From: Rhodoferax sp.
Lineage (GTDB): Bacteria; Pseudomonadota; Gammaproteobacteria; Burkholderiales; Burkholderiaceae_C
Direction of reading: 5' to 3'
Assembly: GCA_024236015.1 (NCBI GenBank)
Contig: JACKLK010000001.1
Location: 868,001-932,000, forward strand
DNA length: 64,000 nt
The notes beneath the pieces are model-generated. The model did not search any database. It was not told the DNA's origin and saw only the letters and a list, made by a program, of their open reading frames with translations. The stretch's first letter is position 1. Every line of letters starts with the position of its first letter. The position numbers and the translations under genes are program-made. Below, piece by piece: positions 17,018-24,359 of this stretch.

Positions 17018-18118
17018 ATGGACACCGTCGAGGCCGTTGTCATCGGCGCCGGTGTGGTCGGGCTGGCCGTGGCCCGTGCGCTGGCACTGCAGGGCCGCGA
17101 GGTGCTGGTGCTCGAGCAGGCGTCCGCGATCGGCACCGGGACCAGTTCGCGCAACAGCGAAGTGATCCACGCCGGCATCTATTACCCGCAAGACTCGCTC
17201 AAGGCGCGCCTGTGCGTGACGGGCAAGGCGCTGCTGTACGCCTATTGCGCGGAACGGGCCGTCGCGCATCGGCGCTGTGGCAAGCTGATCGTGGCCACCA
17301 GCACCGACCAGCTGGCCCAGCTCGACCGGATTCGCGCGATGGCCGAGGGCAATGGCGTCACCGACCTGCAACTGCTCGGCCGTGATGCGGCACGTGCACT
17401 CGAACCGGCGCTGGAATGCGTGGGGGCCTTGTTGTCACCCAGCACCGGCATCGTGGACAGTCATGCACTGATGTTGTCGTTGCAGGGCGACATGGAGAAC
17501 GCCGGTGGCGCGTTGGCGGTCGGCTCGGCGCTGGCCTCGGCGCGATGCGCCGGACACGGCATCGAGTTGCAGGCGGCGGACGGAACCGAATTGCGTGCAT
17601 CGGTCGTGGTCAACGCGGCCGGGCTGGACGCTCCGCTGCTGGCGCGGCGCTTCGACGGGCTGGCGGCCCGACATGTGCCGACGCCGCACTACGCCAAGGG
17701 CAACTACTTCACGCTGGCCGGGCGCTCGCCGTTCGATCGCCTGATCTACCCGGTTCCCGAGGGCGCCGGCCTGGGGGTACATCTGACGATCGACATGGGA
17801 GGCCAGGCGAAGTTCGGGCCGGACGTGCAATGGGTGTCGTCTCCGCAGGACCTGGTCGTCGATCCGTCGCGCGGCGATGCCTTTTACGCCGAGGTCCGCA
17901 AGTACTGGCCGGCGTTGCCCGATGGTGCCTTGTTGCCGGGTTACGCCGGCATACGACCCAAGCTGCAGCCGGCCAGCGACGGGCCAGCCGACTTCGTCAT
18001 CCAGGGGCCGCGCCAGCACGGCGTGGCCGGGCTGGTGAATCTGTTCGGGATCGAATCGCCCGGCCTGACCAGCGCGCTGGCGATCGCCGGCGCGGTGGTG
18101 GAACAGCTCAGGACCTAG
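17018..18118 (+). CDS. FAD-dependent oxidoreductase, LhgO / L-2-hydroxyglutarate dehydrogenase-like
   Basis: A 366-residue DAO-type flavoprotein. The dinucleotide-binding motif VIGAGVVGLAVARAL is at the N-terminus and an acidic residue ends the second strand (LVLEQ). GTSSRNSEVIHAGIYYP is characteristic of the L-2-hydroxyglutarate oxidase/dehydrogenase branch, and a C-terminal GYAGIRPKL segment is present. The likely reaction is oxidation of a 2-hydroxyacid with electrons passed to quinone; the exact substrate is inferred. Its TAG stop overlaps that of convergent pyrD within CTAG at 18115-18118. Confidence 0.85.
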   Translation: MDTVEAVVIGAGVVGLAVARALALQGREVLVLEQASAIGTGTSSRNSEVIHAGIYYPQDSLKARLCVTGKALLYAYCAERAVAHRRCGKLIVATSTDQLAQLDRIRAMAEGNGVTDLQLLGRDAARALEPALECVGALLSPSTGIVDSHALMLSLQGDMENAGGALAVGSALASARCAGHGIELQAADGTELRASVVVNAAGLDAPLLARRFDGLAARHVPTPHYAKGNYFTLAGRSPFDRLIYPVPEGAGLGVHLTIDMGGQAKFGPDVQWVSSPQDLVVDPSRGDAFYAEVRKYWPALPDGALLPGYAGIRPKLQPASDGPADFVIQGPRQHGVAGLVNLFGIESPGLTSALAIAGAVVEQLRT

Positions 18119-19197
18119 CGGGCCCCGCGGGGCGTCGTCGACGCGCCAGCCGCGGATGCGCCATGGCGCTTGATGGCGGCAGCGGCCTGTTGCACCAGTG
18201 CCGGCCCCTTGTAGATCAGTCCGGTGTAGATCTGCACCAAGTCCGCTCCGGCGGTGATCTTTGCCACGGCGTCGGCGGCGCTGAGCACGCCGCCCACGCC
18301 GATGATCGGGAAATCCGTGCCCAGGGCCGCGCGCAGCATGCGGATGACGCGGTTGCTGGCCTCGAACACCGGAGCGCCGGACAAGCCGCCGGTTTCCTGC
18401 GCATGGGGCAGGTGGGCGACGGCACCGCGTTCGATGGTGGTGTTGGTGGCGATGACGCCGTCCATGCCGTGCTGCTGCAGGGCGCGGGCTATGCCGGCCA
18501 CCTGCGTGTCGTCCAGGTCCGGCGCGACCTTGACGAACAGAGGCACGTTGCGGCCATGGCGCTGGCGCAGTTGTTCGCGCCGCGCCTGCAGCGCAGCGAG
18601 CAAGGTGTCGAGCGCGTCGTCGCTCTGCAGTTCACGCAGGTTGCGGGTATTCGGGCTGGAGATGTTGACGGTCACGTAGTCCGCATGGGGATAGACGCCG
18701 TCGAGGCCGGTGAGGTAATCCTGCGCCGCCTGGGCGATCGGCGTGCTGGCGTTCTTGCCGATATTGAGTCCCAGGATCCGTCCCTTGGCACGGAACGACG
18801 ATTGCCGGACGTTGGCGACGAAGGCGTCGAGGCCGTCGTTGTTGAAACCGAGCCGGTTGATCAGGGCCTGCGCCTGCGGCAGGCGGAACATGCGCGGCTT
18901 GGGGTTGCCCGGCTGCGCCTGGGGTGTCACGGTGCCGACCTCGACGAAGCCGAAACCCATGGAGCCAAGCGCATCGATGCAGCGGGCATTCTTGTCCAGG
19001 CCAGCGGCGAGCCCGACCCGGTTGGGGAAACGCAATCCGGCCAGTTGCACCGGATCGTCGACCATGCCGGCGCAATAAGCCCATGCCAGCGGCGTGCCAT
19101 GGGTGCGGGCCAGTGTCTCGAGCGTGAGTTCGTGGGCGGTCTCGGGGTCCAGGCCGAACAGGAAGGGACGGGCCAGGGCGTAGGGAATCAGCGGCAT
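18115..19197 (-). CDS. pyrD: Dihydroorotate dehydrogenase (quinone), class 2
   Basis: A 360-residue FMN enzyme that oxidises dihydroorotate to orotate and passes electrons to quinone at the inner membrane (pyrimidine synthesis). The N-terminal helix PYALARPFLFGLDPETAHEL is the membrane-associating segment of class 2 enzymes. Core motifs are GLAAGLDKNA, VNISSPNTRNLRELQ and, near the end, IGVGGVLSAADA and IYTGLIYKGP. I set the start at the ATG for MPLIPYAL and drop 24 upstream codons that have no conservation. It is divergent from rpiA with 65 bases between ATGs, and its stop overlaps that of the LhgO-like gene. Confidence 0.95.
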   Translation of the reverse strand: MPLIPYALARPFLFGLDPETAHELTLETLARTHGTPLAWAYCAGMVDDPVQLAGLRFPNRVGLAAGLDKNARCIDALGSMGFGFVEVGTVTPQAQPGNPKPRMFRLPQAQALINRLGFNNDGLDAFVANVRQSSFRAKGRILGLNIGKNASTPIAQAAQDYLTGLDGVYPHADYVTVNISSPNTRNLRELQSDDALDTLLAALQARREQLRQRHGRNVPLFVKVAPDLDDTQVAGIARALQQHGMDGVIATNTTIERGAVAHLPHAQETGGLSGAPVFEASNRVIRMLRAALGTDFPIIGVGGVLSAADAVAKITAGADLVQIYTGLIYKGPALVQQAAAAIKRHGASAAGASTTPRGAR

Positions 19198-19262
19198 TGG
19201 ATAATTCAAAGTTGACCCTTCATTGTCCCAAACTGCAGCGGCCCCGGCCGCAGGAAACACGC

Positions 19263-19946
19263 ATGCCATCTCAAGACGAACTCAAGACCATGGTCGGCCA
19301 GGCCGCATTGCACTATGTGGTGCCCGGCGAGATCGTGGGGGTCGGCACCGGCTCGACGGTCAACAAGTTCATCGATGCGCTGGCGGGCATCAAGGACTCG
19401 ATCCGCGGGGCGGTGTCGAGTTCACAGGCCAGCACGGAGCGGCTGCGCGCCGCCGGCATTGCGGTGTTCGACAGCAATGCGGTCGAGACCTTGTCGGTAT
19501 ACGTCGACGGCGCCGACGAGATCGACGCACACGGCTACATGATCAAGGGCGGCGGCGCGGCGCTGACCCGCGAGAAGATCGTCGCCGCGCAATCGCGCCG
19601 ATTCGTGTGTATCGCCGACGAGTCCAAGCTGGTGCACACGCTCGGGGCGTTTGCGCTGCCGGTCGAGATCATTCCGATGGCCGGCGCCCGCATCATGCGC
19701 CAGTTCGCGGCCCTGGGCGGCACCGCGCGGGTGCGCATGGCGGGCGACCAGCCGTTGCTGACCGACAACGGTCAGCAGGTGCTGGACGTCTCGGGCCTGC
19801 GCATCGATGATCCGCTGGCATTCGAGAGCCGCGTCAATCAGTGGCCCGGCGTCGTCACGGTCGGCGTGTTCGCCCACCAGAAGGCCCAGGTCTGCCTGCT
19901 GGGTACGGCCGCGGGTGTGACGACCATGGAGTTCGACGCCGCCTGA
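19263..19946 (+). CDS. rpiA: Ribose-5-phosphate isomerase A
   Basis: A 227-residue isomerase interconverting ribose 5-phosphate and ribulose 5-phosphate in the pentose phosphate pathway. Typical motifs: VGVGTGSTVNKFIDAL, SSQASTERL, DGADEID (catalytic carboxylates) and IKGGGAALTREKIVA. The ATG giving MPSQDELK removes 22 unconserved upstream codons that overlap the pyrD control region. It converges on the glutaredoxin-like gene across 86 bases that contain short GC-rich hairpins. Confidence 0.95.
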   Translation: MPSQDELKTMVGQAALHYVVPGEIVGVGTGSTVNKFIDALAGIKDSIRGAVSSSQASTERLRAAGIAVFDSNAVETLSVYVDGADEIDAHGYMIKGGGAALTREKIVAAQSRRFVCIADESKLVHTLGAFALPVEIIPMAGARIMRQFAALGGTARVRMAGDQPLLTDNGQQVLDVSGLRIDDPLAFESRVNQWPGVVTVGVFAHQKAQVCLLGTAAGVTTMEFDAA

Positions 19947-19989
19947 GGCGCAGGCCTCGTGGCCGGCGTCTGCGCCGGGCCGCACCCGG
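19947..19989. terminator. Possible bidirectional GC hairpins between rpiA and the glutaredoxin-like gene
   Basis: GGCGCAG (19947-19953) can pair with CTGCGCC (19970-19976), starting right after the rpiA stop. CCGGG (19975-19979) can pair with CCCGG (19985-19989). There is no T-run, so this is at best a weak or Rho-assisted terminator between convergent genes. Confidence 0.25.
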
Positions 19990-20032
19990 CCTGCCCGCAA
20001 CCGGCGGGACGGCCAGGTTGGGTCGGGCGCGA

Positions 20033-20701
20033 CTAGAACTTGATGCCGGCCGGGTTGGTCGGTGACGGACCGGGTGGCGGTGCGACCGGCGCGGCGGCCG
20101 TGGGTTCCTCGCCGACCTCGCGCGCCTCGGCCGCGTCGGGTTTGGGCGAGATGGCTTGTGTGCTCACGAGCGGCTTGGGCACCGGGTAACGGAAGTTGGC
20201 CGGCAGCTGGGAGGTGGCGGGGTAGTTGGCTGCGTTCAGGAACTGGGTCCACTCGGCCTCGGAGTACCCCTTGATCTTCTGGCCGCCGATGGTCAGGAAC
20301 GGCAGGGACTTGTCGCCGCTGAGCCGCTGCAGGGCTTCCACGTCCTCGTTGCTGGCGATGGCGTATTCGGTGTAGGGAACTCCGCGCGCCTGCAGCATCA
20401 GCCGGCCGGCGTTGCACGGCACGCAACCTGCGCCCGAATACAGTGTGACCGGGTAACGGGCAACGACCTGGCGCAGCTCGTACGGCAGGTTGCTGTTCTG
20501 GGCGTTGGCATCGACCGGCCGGCCCGCAGCCGAACGCGCGGTCACATTGGCGGCGGCGGCGGCCGCCGGAGGTTTGTCCGAGAACGTCACCTTGCCGTCC
20601 GGCCCCACGATGCGGTAGACCGTCTGTGCCTGGGCACCGGCCGTGCCGAACAACAGGGCGGCTGCATGCGCAAGTCCCAGTGCCAGCTTGAGATACTTCA
20701 T
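20033..20701 (-). CDS. Exported DUF4124 / glutaredoxin-like protein
   Basis: A 222-residue protein with a signal peptide (about 1-26, ending GAQAQ). A short DUF4124-type segment follows, with YRIVGPDGKVTFSDKPP. At residues 84-155 there is a glutaredoxin/thioredoxin-like domain with a CVPC pair (C93, C96), and a cis-Pro segment SLPFLTIGG. The C-terminus is a Pro/Ala-rich tail. It probably acts on thiols in the periplasm; reductant and client are unknown. It lies just downstream of prlC (4 bases), so it is likely co-transcribed. Confidence 0.85.
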   Translation of the reverse strand: MKYLKLALGLAHAAALLFGTAGAQAQTVYRIVGPDGKVTFSDKPPAAAAAANVTARSAAGRPVDANAQNSNLPYELRQVVARYPVTLYSGAGCVPCNAGRLMLQARGVPYTEYAIASNEDVEALQRLSGDKSLPFLTIGGQKIKGYSEAEWTQFLNAANYPATSQLPANFRYPVPKPLVSTQAISPKPDAAEAREVGEEPTAAAPVAPPPGPSPTNPAGIKF

Positions 20702-20705
20702 GTGA

Positions 20706-22781
20706 TCAATCCTTCGCTACGGTTGCGCTCGCGCCATCGTTGGCCATGCCCTGGTGGCGCAGCAAGGCGTCCAGCGTCGGTTCCCGGCCACGGAACGCCT
20801 TGAACGAATCCATCGCCGGGCGGCTGCCACCGGCTTCGAGAATCGCCTGCCGGTATTTTCTACCGGTTTGCGCGTCTGGCAAACCCGAATCGTCGGCGGT
20901 CTCCTCGAAGGCCGCATAGGCATCGGCACTGAGCACTTCCGCCCACTTGTAGCTGTAATAACCCGCCGCGTAACCACCGGCAAAGATATGGCTGAAGGTG
21001 TTCGGGGTGCGGCTCCAGGATGGCGGTCGAATCACCGCCACCTGCTCGCGCACCTGCTCGAGCAGCGGCAGGATGTCGTCGGTGGGTGCATGCGTACTGT
21101 GCAGCAGCATGTCGAACAGCGCGAACTCGATCTGGCGCAGCGTCTGCATGCCGCTCTGGTAGTTCTTCGCCGCCAGCATCTTGTCGAACAGGGCGCGCGG
21201 CAAGGGCTCGCCGGTCTGCACGTGGCATGTCATGTGGCGCAGCACATCCCATTCCCAGCAGAAGTTCTCCATGAACTGGCTCGGCAACTCGACCGCATCC
21301 CACTCGACGCCGCTGATGCCCGAGACCTGGCGCTCGTTGACCTGGGTCAGCATGTGGTGCAGGCCGTGGCCGAACTCGTGGAACAGCGTGATGACGTCGT
21401 CATGGGTCAGCAGCGCGTCCTGGCGCCGGCCATCCTTCATCACGCCCTGCGAAAAATTGCACACCAGGTGCGCCACCGGGGTCTGCAGCTGCCGGTTGTC
21501 CGGCCGCAGCCATCGGCCGCGCGCATCGTCCATCCAGGCGCCGCCGCGTTTGCCGTCGCGCGCCGTGGTGTCCAGGTAGAACTGGCCGACCAGCCCGGTG
21601 CCGGCACGTTCGATCCGGTAGAACGCCACGTCGGGATGCCATACGGGCGCCTGGTCCGGGCGGATCGCCACGTCGAACAAGGTCTCGACGATCTTGAACA
21701 GTCCGGCCAGCACCTTGGGCAGCGTGAAGTACTGCTTGACCTCCTGCTCGCTGAAGGCATACCGGGCATGCTTGAGTTTCTCGCCGATGTAGGCCCAGTC
21801 CCAGGGTTGCGGGTCGGCCAGGCCCAGTTCCCGGGCGGCGAACGCTCGCATGTCGGCCAGGTCCTGCTGCGCAAACGGCCGGGCGCGCGCCGCGAGGTCA
21901 TGCAGGAACTCGATCACGGCCTGCGGCGAGGGTGCCATCTTGGCCGCAAGCGAGAGTTCGGCGAAATGGGCGAAACCCAGCAGCCGGGCCTCCTCCTGGC
22001 GCAATGCCAGGATTTCGCGGATCAGCTCGGTGTTGTCGTACTGGCGCAGGTCCTCGGGCGCCTGCTCGGATGCACGCGTGGCATAGGCGCGGTACATCTG
22101 CTCGCGCAGCGCGGCCGATTCGGCAAACTGCATCACGGGCAGGTAACACGGCAGCTTCAGACCGAGCTTGTGTCCGTCGCGTCCCGCGGCCTTGGCCGCT
22201 TCCCGGGTGTTGTGCACGACGTCCTCGGGCACGCCGGCCATCGCCTCGGTCTCGACGTACAGGCTGAACTTGTCGGTCGCGTCGAGCGCGTTTTCGCTGA
22301 ATTTCTGGCTCAGTTCGGCCTGCCGCTCCTGGATCGCGGAAAACCGCTGCTTGTCCTTGCCGGTCAGCTCGGCACCGCCGAGCACGAAGTCGCGCAGGGC
22401 GTTCTTGCGCGCCTGGAGCTGCTCCGCGTCGAGCGTGGATTCCGGTATCGCCTTGTATTTGGCATACAGCCGTTTGTCGGAACCCAGCGTGGTCCAGAAC
22501 TCGGTCACCTTGGGCAGGCTGGCGTTGTAGGCCTCTCGCAGCGCCGGTGTATCGGCCACGCTGTTGAGATGGCTGACGGCACCCCATGCATGACCGAGCC
22601 GTTCGGTGGCGACATCCAGCACCGATGCCACGGCGTTCCATTCGGCCGGAAAGTCCGCTTGCGTGACCGTCTCCAGCGCAGTGCGGGCTTCGGCGAGCAA
22701 CTGGTCGATGGCCGGTGCGACGTGATCTGGCGCGATCTGGTCGAATTGCGGCAGTCCGCCGCTCTGCAATAGTGGATTCAT
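20706..22781 (-). CDS. prlC: Oligopeptidase A (M3 metallopeptidase)
   Basis: A 691-residue zinc endopeptidase, the usual size for OpdA/PrlC. The catalytic motif is HEFGH at residues 468-472, followed by GLHHML, with the downstream Glu zinc ligand expected about 25 residues later. It degrades signal peptides and other oligopeptides in the cytoplasm. The start is set at the ATG for MNPLLQSGGLPQFD; fourteen upstream codons (Pro-rich) are not conserved-looking. The glutaredoxin-like gene follows by 4 bases and folD precedes by 73 bases on the same strand. Confidence 0.95.
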   Translation of the reverse strand: MNPLLQSGGLPQFDQIAPDHVAPAIDQLLAEARTALETVTQADFPAEWNAVASVLDVATERLGHAWGAVSHLNSVADTPALREAYNASLPKVTEFWTTLGSDKRLYAKYKAIPESTLDAEQLQARKNALRDFVLGGAELTGKDKQRFSAIQERQAELSQKFSENALDATDKFSLYVETEAMAGVPEDVVHNTREAAKAAGRDGHKLGLKLPCYLPVMQFAESAALREQMYRAYATRASEQAPEDLRQYDNTELIREILALRQEEARLLGFAHFAELSLAAKMAPSPQAVIEFLHDLAARARPFAQQDLADMRAFAARELGLADPQPWDWAYIGEKLKHARYAFSEQEVKQYFTLPKVLAGLFKIVETLFDVAIRPDQAPVWHPDVAFYRIERAGTGLVGQFYLDTTARDGKRGGAWMDDARGRWLRPDNRQLQTPVAHLVCNFSQGVMKDGRRQDALLTHDDVITLFHEFGHGLHHMLTQVNERQVSGISGVEWDAVELPSQFMENFCWEWDVLRHMTCHVQTGEPLPRALFDKMLAAKNYQSGMQTLRQIEFALFDMLLHSTHAPTDDILPLLEQVREQVAVIRPPSWSRTPNTFSHIFAGGYAAGYYSYKWAEVLSADAYAAFEETADDSGLPDAQTGRKYRQAILEAGGSRPAMDSFKAFRGREPTLDALLRHQGMANDGASATVAKD

Positions 22782-22854
22782 GGTGTCAGGCACAGACGGT
22801 GGCGGTGGCGACCGATGCGCCACCTGGGATACATGTCGGGGTCGAGCGACCAGT

Positions 22855-23724
22855 TTACAAGGCCGCAGCGGCGCGTTGTGCGGCTTCCACCGTGTTGACC
22901 AGCAGCATCGTGATCGTCATCGGCCCCACACCACCGGGCACGGGGGTGATGAAGCCGGCCACGTCGCGCACGCCGGCGTAGTCGACGTCGCCGCACAACT
23001 TGCCTTCATCGTTGCGGTTCATGCCCACGTCGATGACGACGGCGCCCGGCTTGACCATGTCGGCCGTGAGCACGTTGCGCCGGCCCACGGCCGCCACGAC
23101 CACGTCGGCCTGCAGCGTATGGTGCTTGAGGTCGGCCGTCGCGCTGTGGCAGATGGTGACGGTCGCGTTCTGTTGCAGCAGCATCAGTGCCATGGGCTTG
23201 CCCACGGTATTGCTGCGCCCGATCACCACCGCGTGCTTGCCGCGCAGTTCGATGCCGGTCGAGGCGATCAGCTTCATGCAGCCATACGGCGTGCAGGGGT
23301 TGAAGCCGGGCAGGCCGGTCATCAGTTCGCCGGCGCTGAGTGTCGAATAACCGTCGACGTCCTTGGCGGTGGCGATGGTCTCGATCACGCGGTGCGGATC
23401 GATGTGGCGCGGCAGCGGCATCTGCACCAGGATGCCGTGGATGGACGCATCGGCGTTGAGCGCCTCGATGCGTGCGAGCAGGTCGTCCTGGCTCAGGCTG
23501 GCGTCGTATTTCTCGAATACCGAGTGCAGGCCGGATTCTTCGCAGGCCTTGATCTTGTTGCGCACATAGACCTGGCTGGCCGGGTCTTCGCCGACCAGGA
23601 TCACCGCCAGGCCCGGGCGCACGCCCTTGCGGGTGAGTTCGCCGGCGCGTGCGGCGACGTCTGCGCGCAGTTGCCGCGAGATCGCGACTCCATCGATGAT
23701 CCGGGCCGAGGGTCGTTCTGTCAT
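22855..23724 (-). CDS. folD: Bifunctional methylenetetrahydrofolate dehydrogenase / cyclohydrolase
   Basis: A 289-residue enzyme that converts 5,10-methylene-THF to 10-formyl-THF in the cytoplasm. Signature segments: LAVILVGEDPASQVYVRNK with the catalytic Lys shortly before CEESG, VQMPLPRHID, and GRSNTVGKPMALML for NADP binding; PGGVGPMTI lies near the end. The start is the ATG for MTERPSARIIDG, four bases after the stop of the response-regulator gene, so translation is probably coupled. The pairing with a two-component operon is of interest because folD is usually not linked to signalling genes. Confidence 0.95.
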   Translation of the reverse strand: MTERPSARIIDGVAISRQLRADVAARAGELTRKGVRPGLAVILVGEDPASQVYVRNKIKACEESGLHSVFEKYDASLSQDDLLARIEALNADASIHGILVQMPLPRHIDPHRVIETIATAKDVDGYSTLSAGELMTGLPGFNPCTPYGCMKLIASTGIELRGKHAVVIGRSNTVGKPMALMLLQQNATVTICHSATADLKHHTLQADVVVAAVGRRNVLTADMVKPGAVVIDVGMNRNDEGKLCGDVDYAGVRDVAGFITPVPGGVGPMTITMLLVNTVEAAQRAAAAL

Positions 23725-23728
23725 CGTT

Positions 23729-24355
23729 TCAGGTCTTGGTGGCGTTCTGGCCCAACGCGATCTTGAGCAGGTCGGCAACCGTGTTGGCGTTGAGTTTTTC
23801 CATGATGTTGGCGCGGTGCGCCTCGACCGTCTTGATGCTGATGCCCAGGTCGTCGGCCATCTGCTTGTTGAGCCGCCCGGCCACGATGCGCTCGAGCACC
23901 TGCGACTCCCGCAGCGTCAGCTTCGACAACAGGGCGTCGCGGCTGGCCGCGAGCTGGTGTTCGGCAAAGGTGCCCTTGGCATGTTCGAGCATGCGTTCGA
24001 CCAGGCGCAGCAACTGTTCTTCCTTGAACGGCTTCTGGATGAAGTCCATCGCGCCCTTTTTCATCGTATCCACCGCCATGGGCACGTCGCCGTGACCGGT
24101 GATGAAGACGATGGGCAGCGGGGAGTGGTGCTCGAGCAGCCGGTTCTGCAGCTCCAGCCCGGTCATGCCGCCCATGCGGATGTCGACGATCAGGCACGCG
24201 ACTTCGCGCGGGTCGTAGCGGCTGAGGAAGGATTCCGCGGAGTCGAAGCAACGCACCCGGTAGTCCTTGCCTTCGAGCAGCCACTGAAGCGAATCTCGGA
24301 CGGCTTCGTCATCGTCGACGACGTAGACAGTACCCTTTTTCGGTATCAAACTCAT
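23729..24355 (-). CDS. FixJ/NarL-family response regulator
   Basis: A 208-residue regulator: receiver domain (about 8-125) with phospho-acceptor D58 in CLIVDIRMGG and FITGHGDVPMAV, as in FixJ and TodT-like proteins. A LuxR-type helix-turn-helix follows (about 140-200; LTLRESQVLERIVAGRLNK). It starts four bases after the kinase stop (TAG, four bases, ATG) and ends four bases before folD, so kinase, regulator and folD form one tight operon. The regulated promoter is not shown, but the operon is divergent from aceE, which makes the pyruvate dehydrogenase genes an obvious candidate target. Confidence 0.92.
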   Translation of the reverse strand: MSLIPKKGTVYVVDDDEAVRDSLQWLLEGKDYRVRCFDSAESFLSRYDPREVACLIVDIRMGGMTGLELQNRLLEHHSPLPIVFITGHGDVPMAVDTMKKGAMDFIQKPFKEEQLLRLVERMLEHAKGTFAEHQLAASRDALLSKLTLRESQVLERIVAGRLNKQMADDLGISIKTVEAHRANIMEKLNANTVADLLKIALGQNATKT

Positions 24356-24359
24356 GCGG

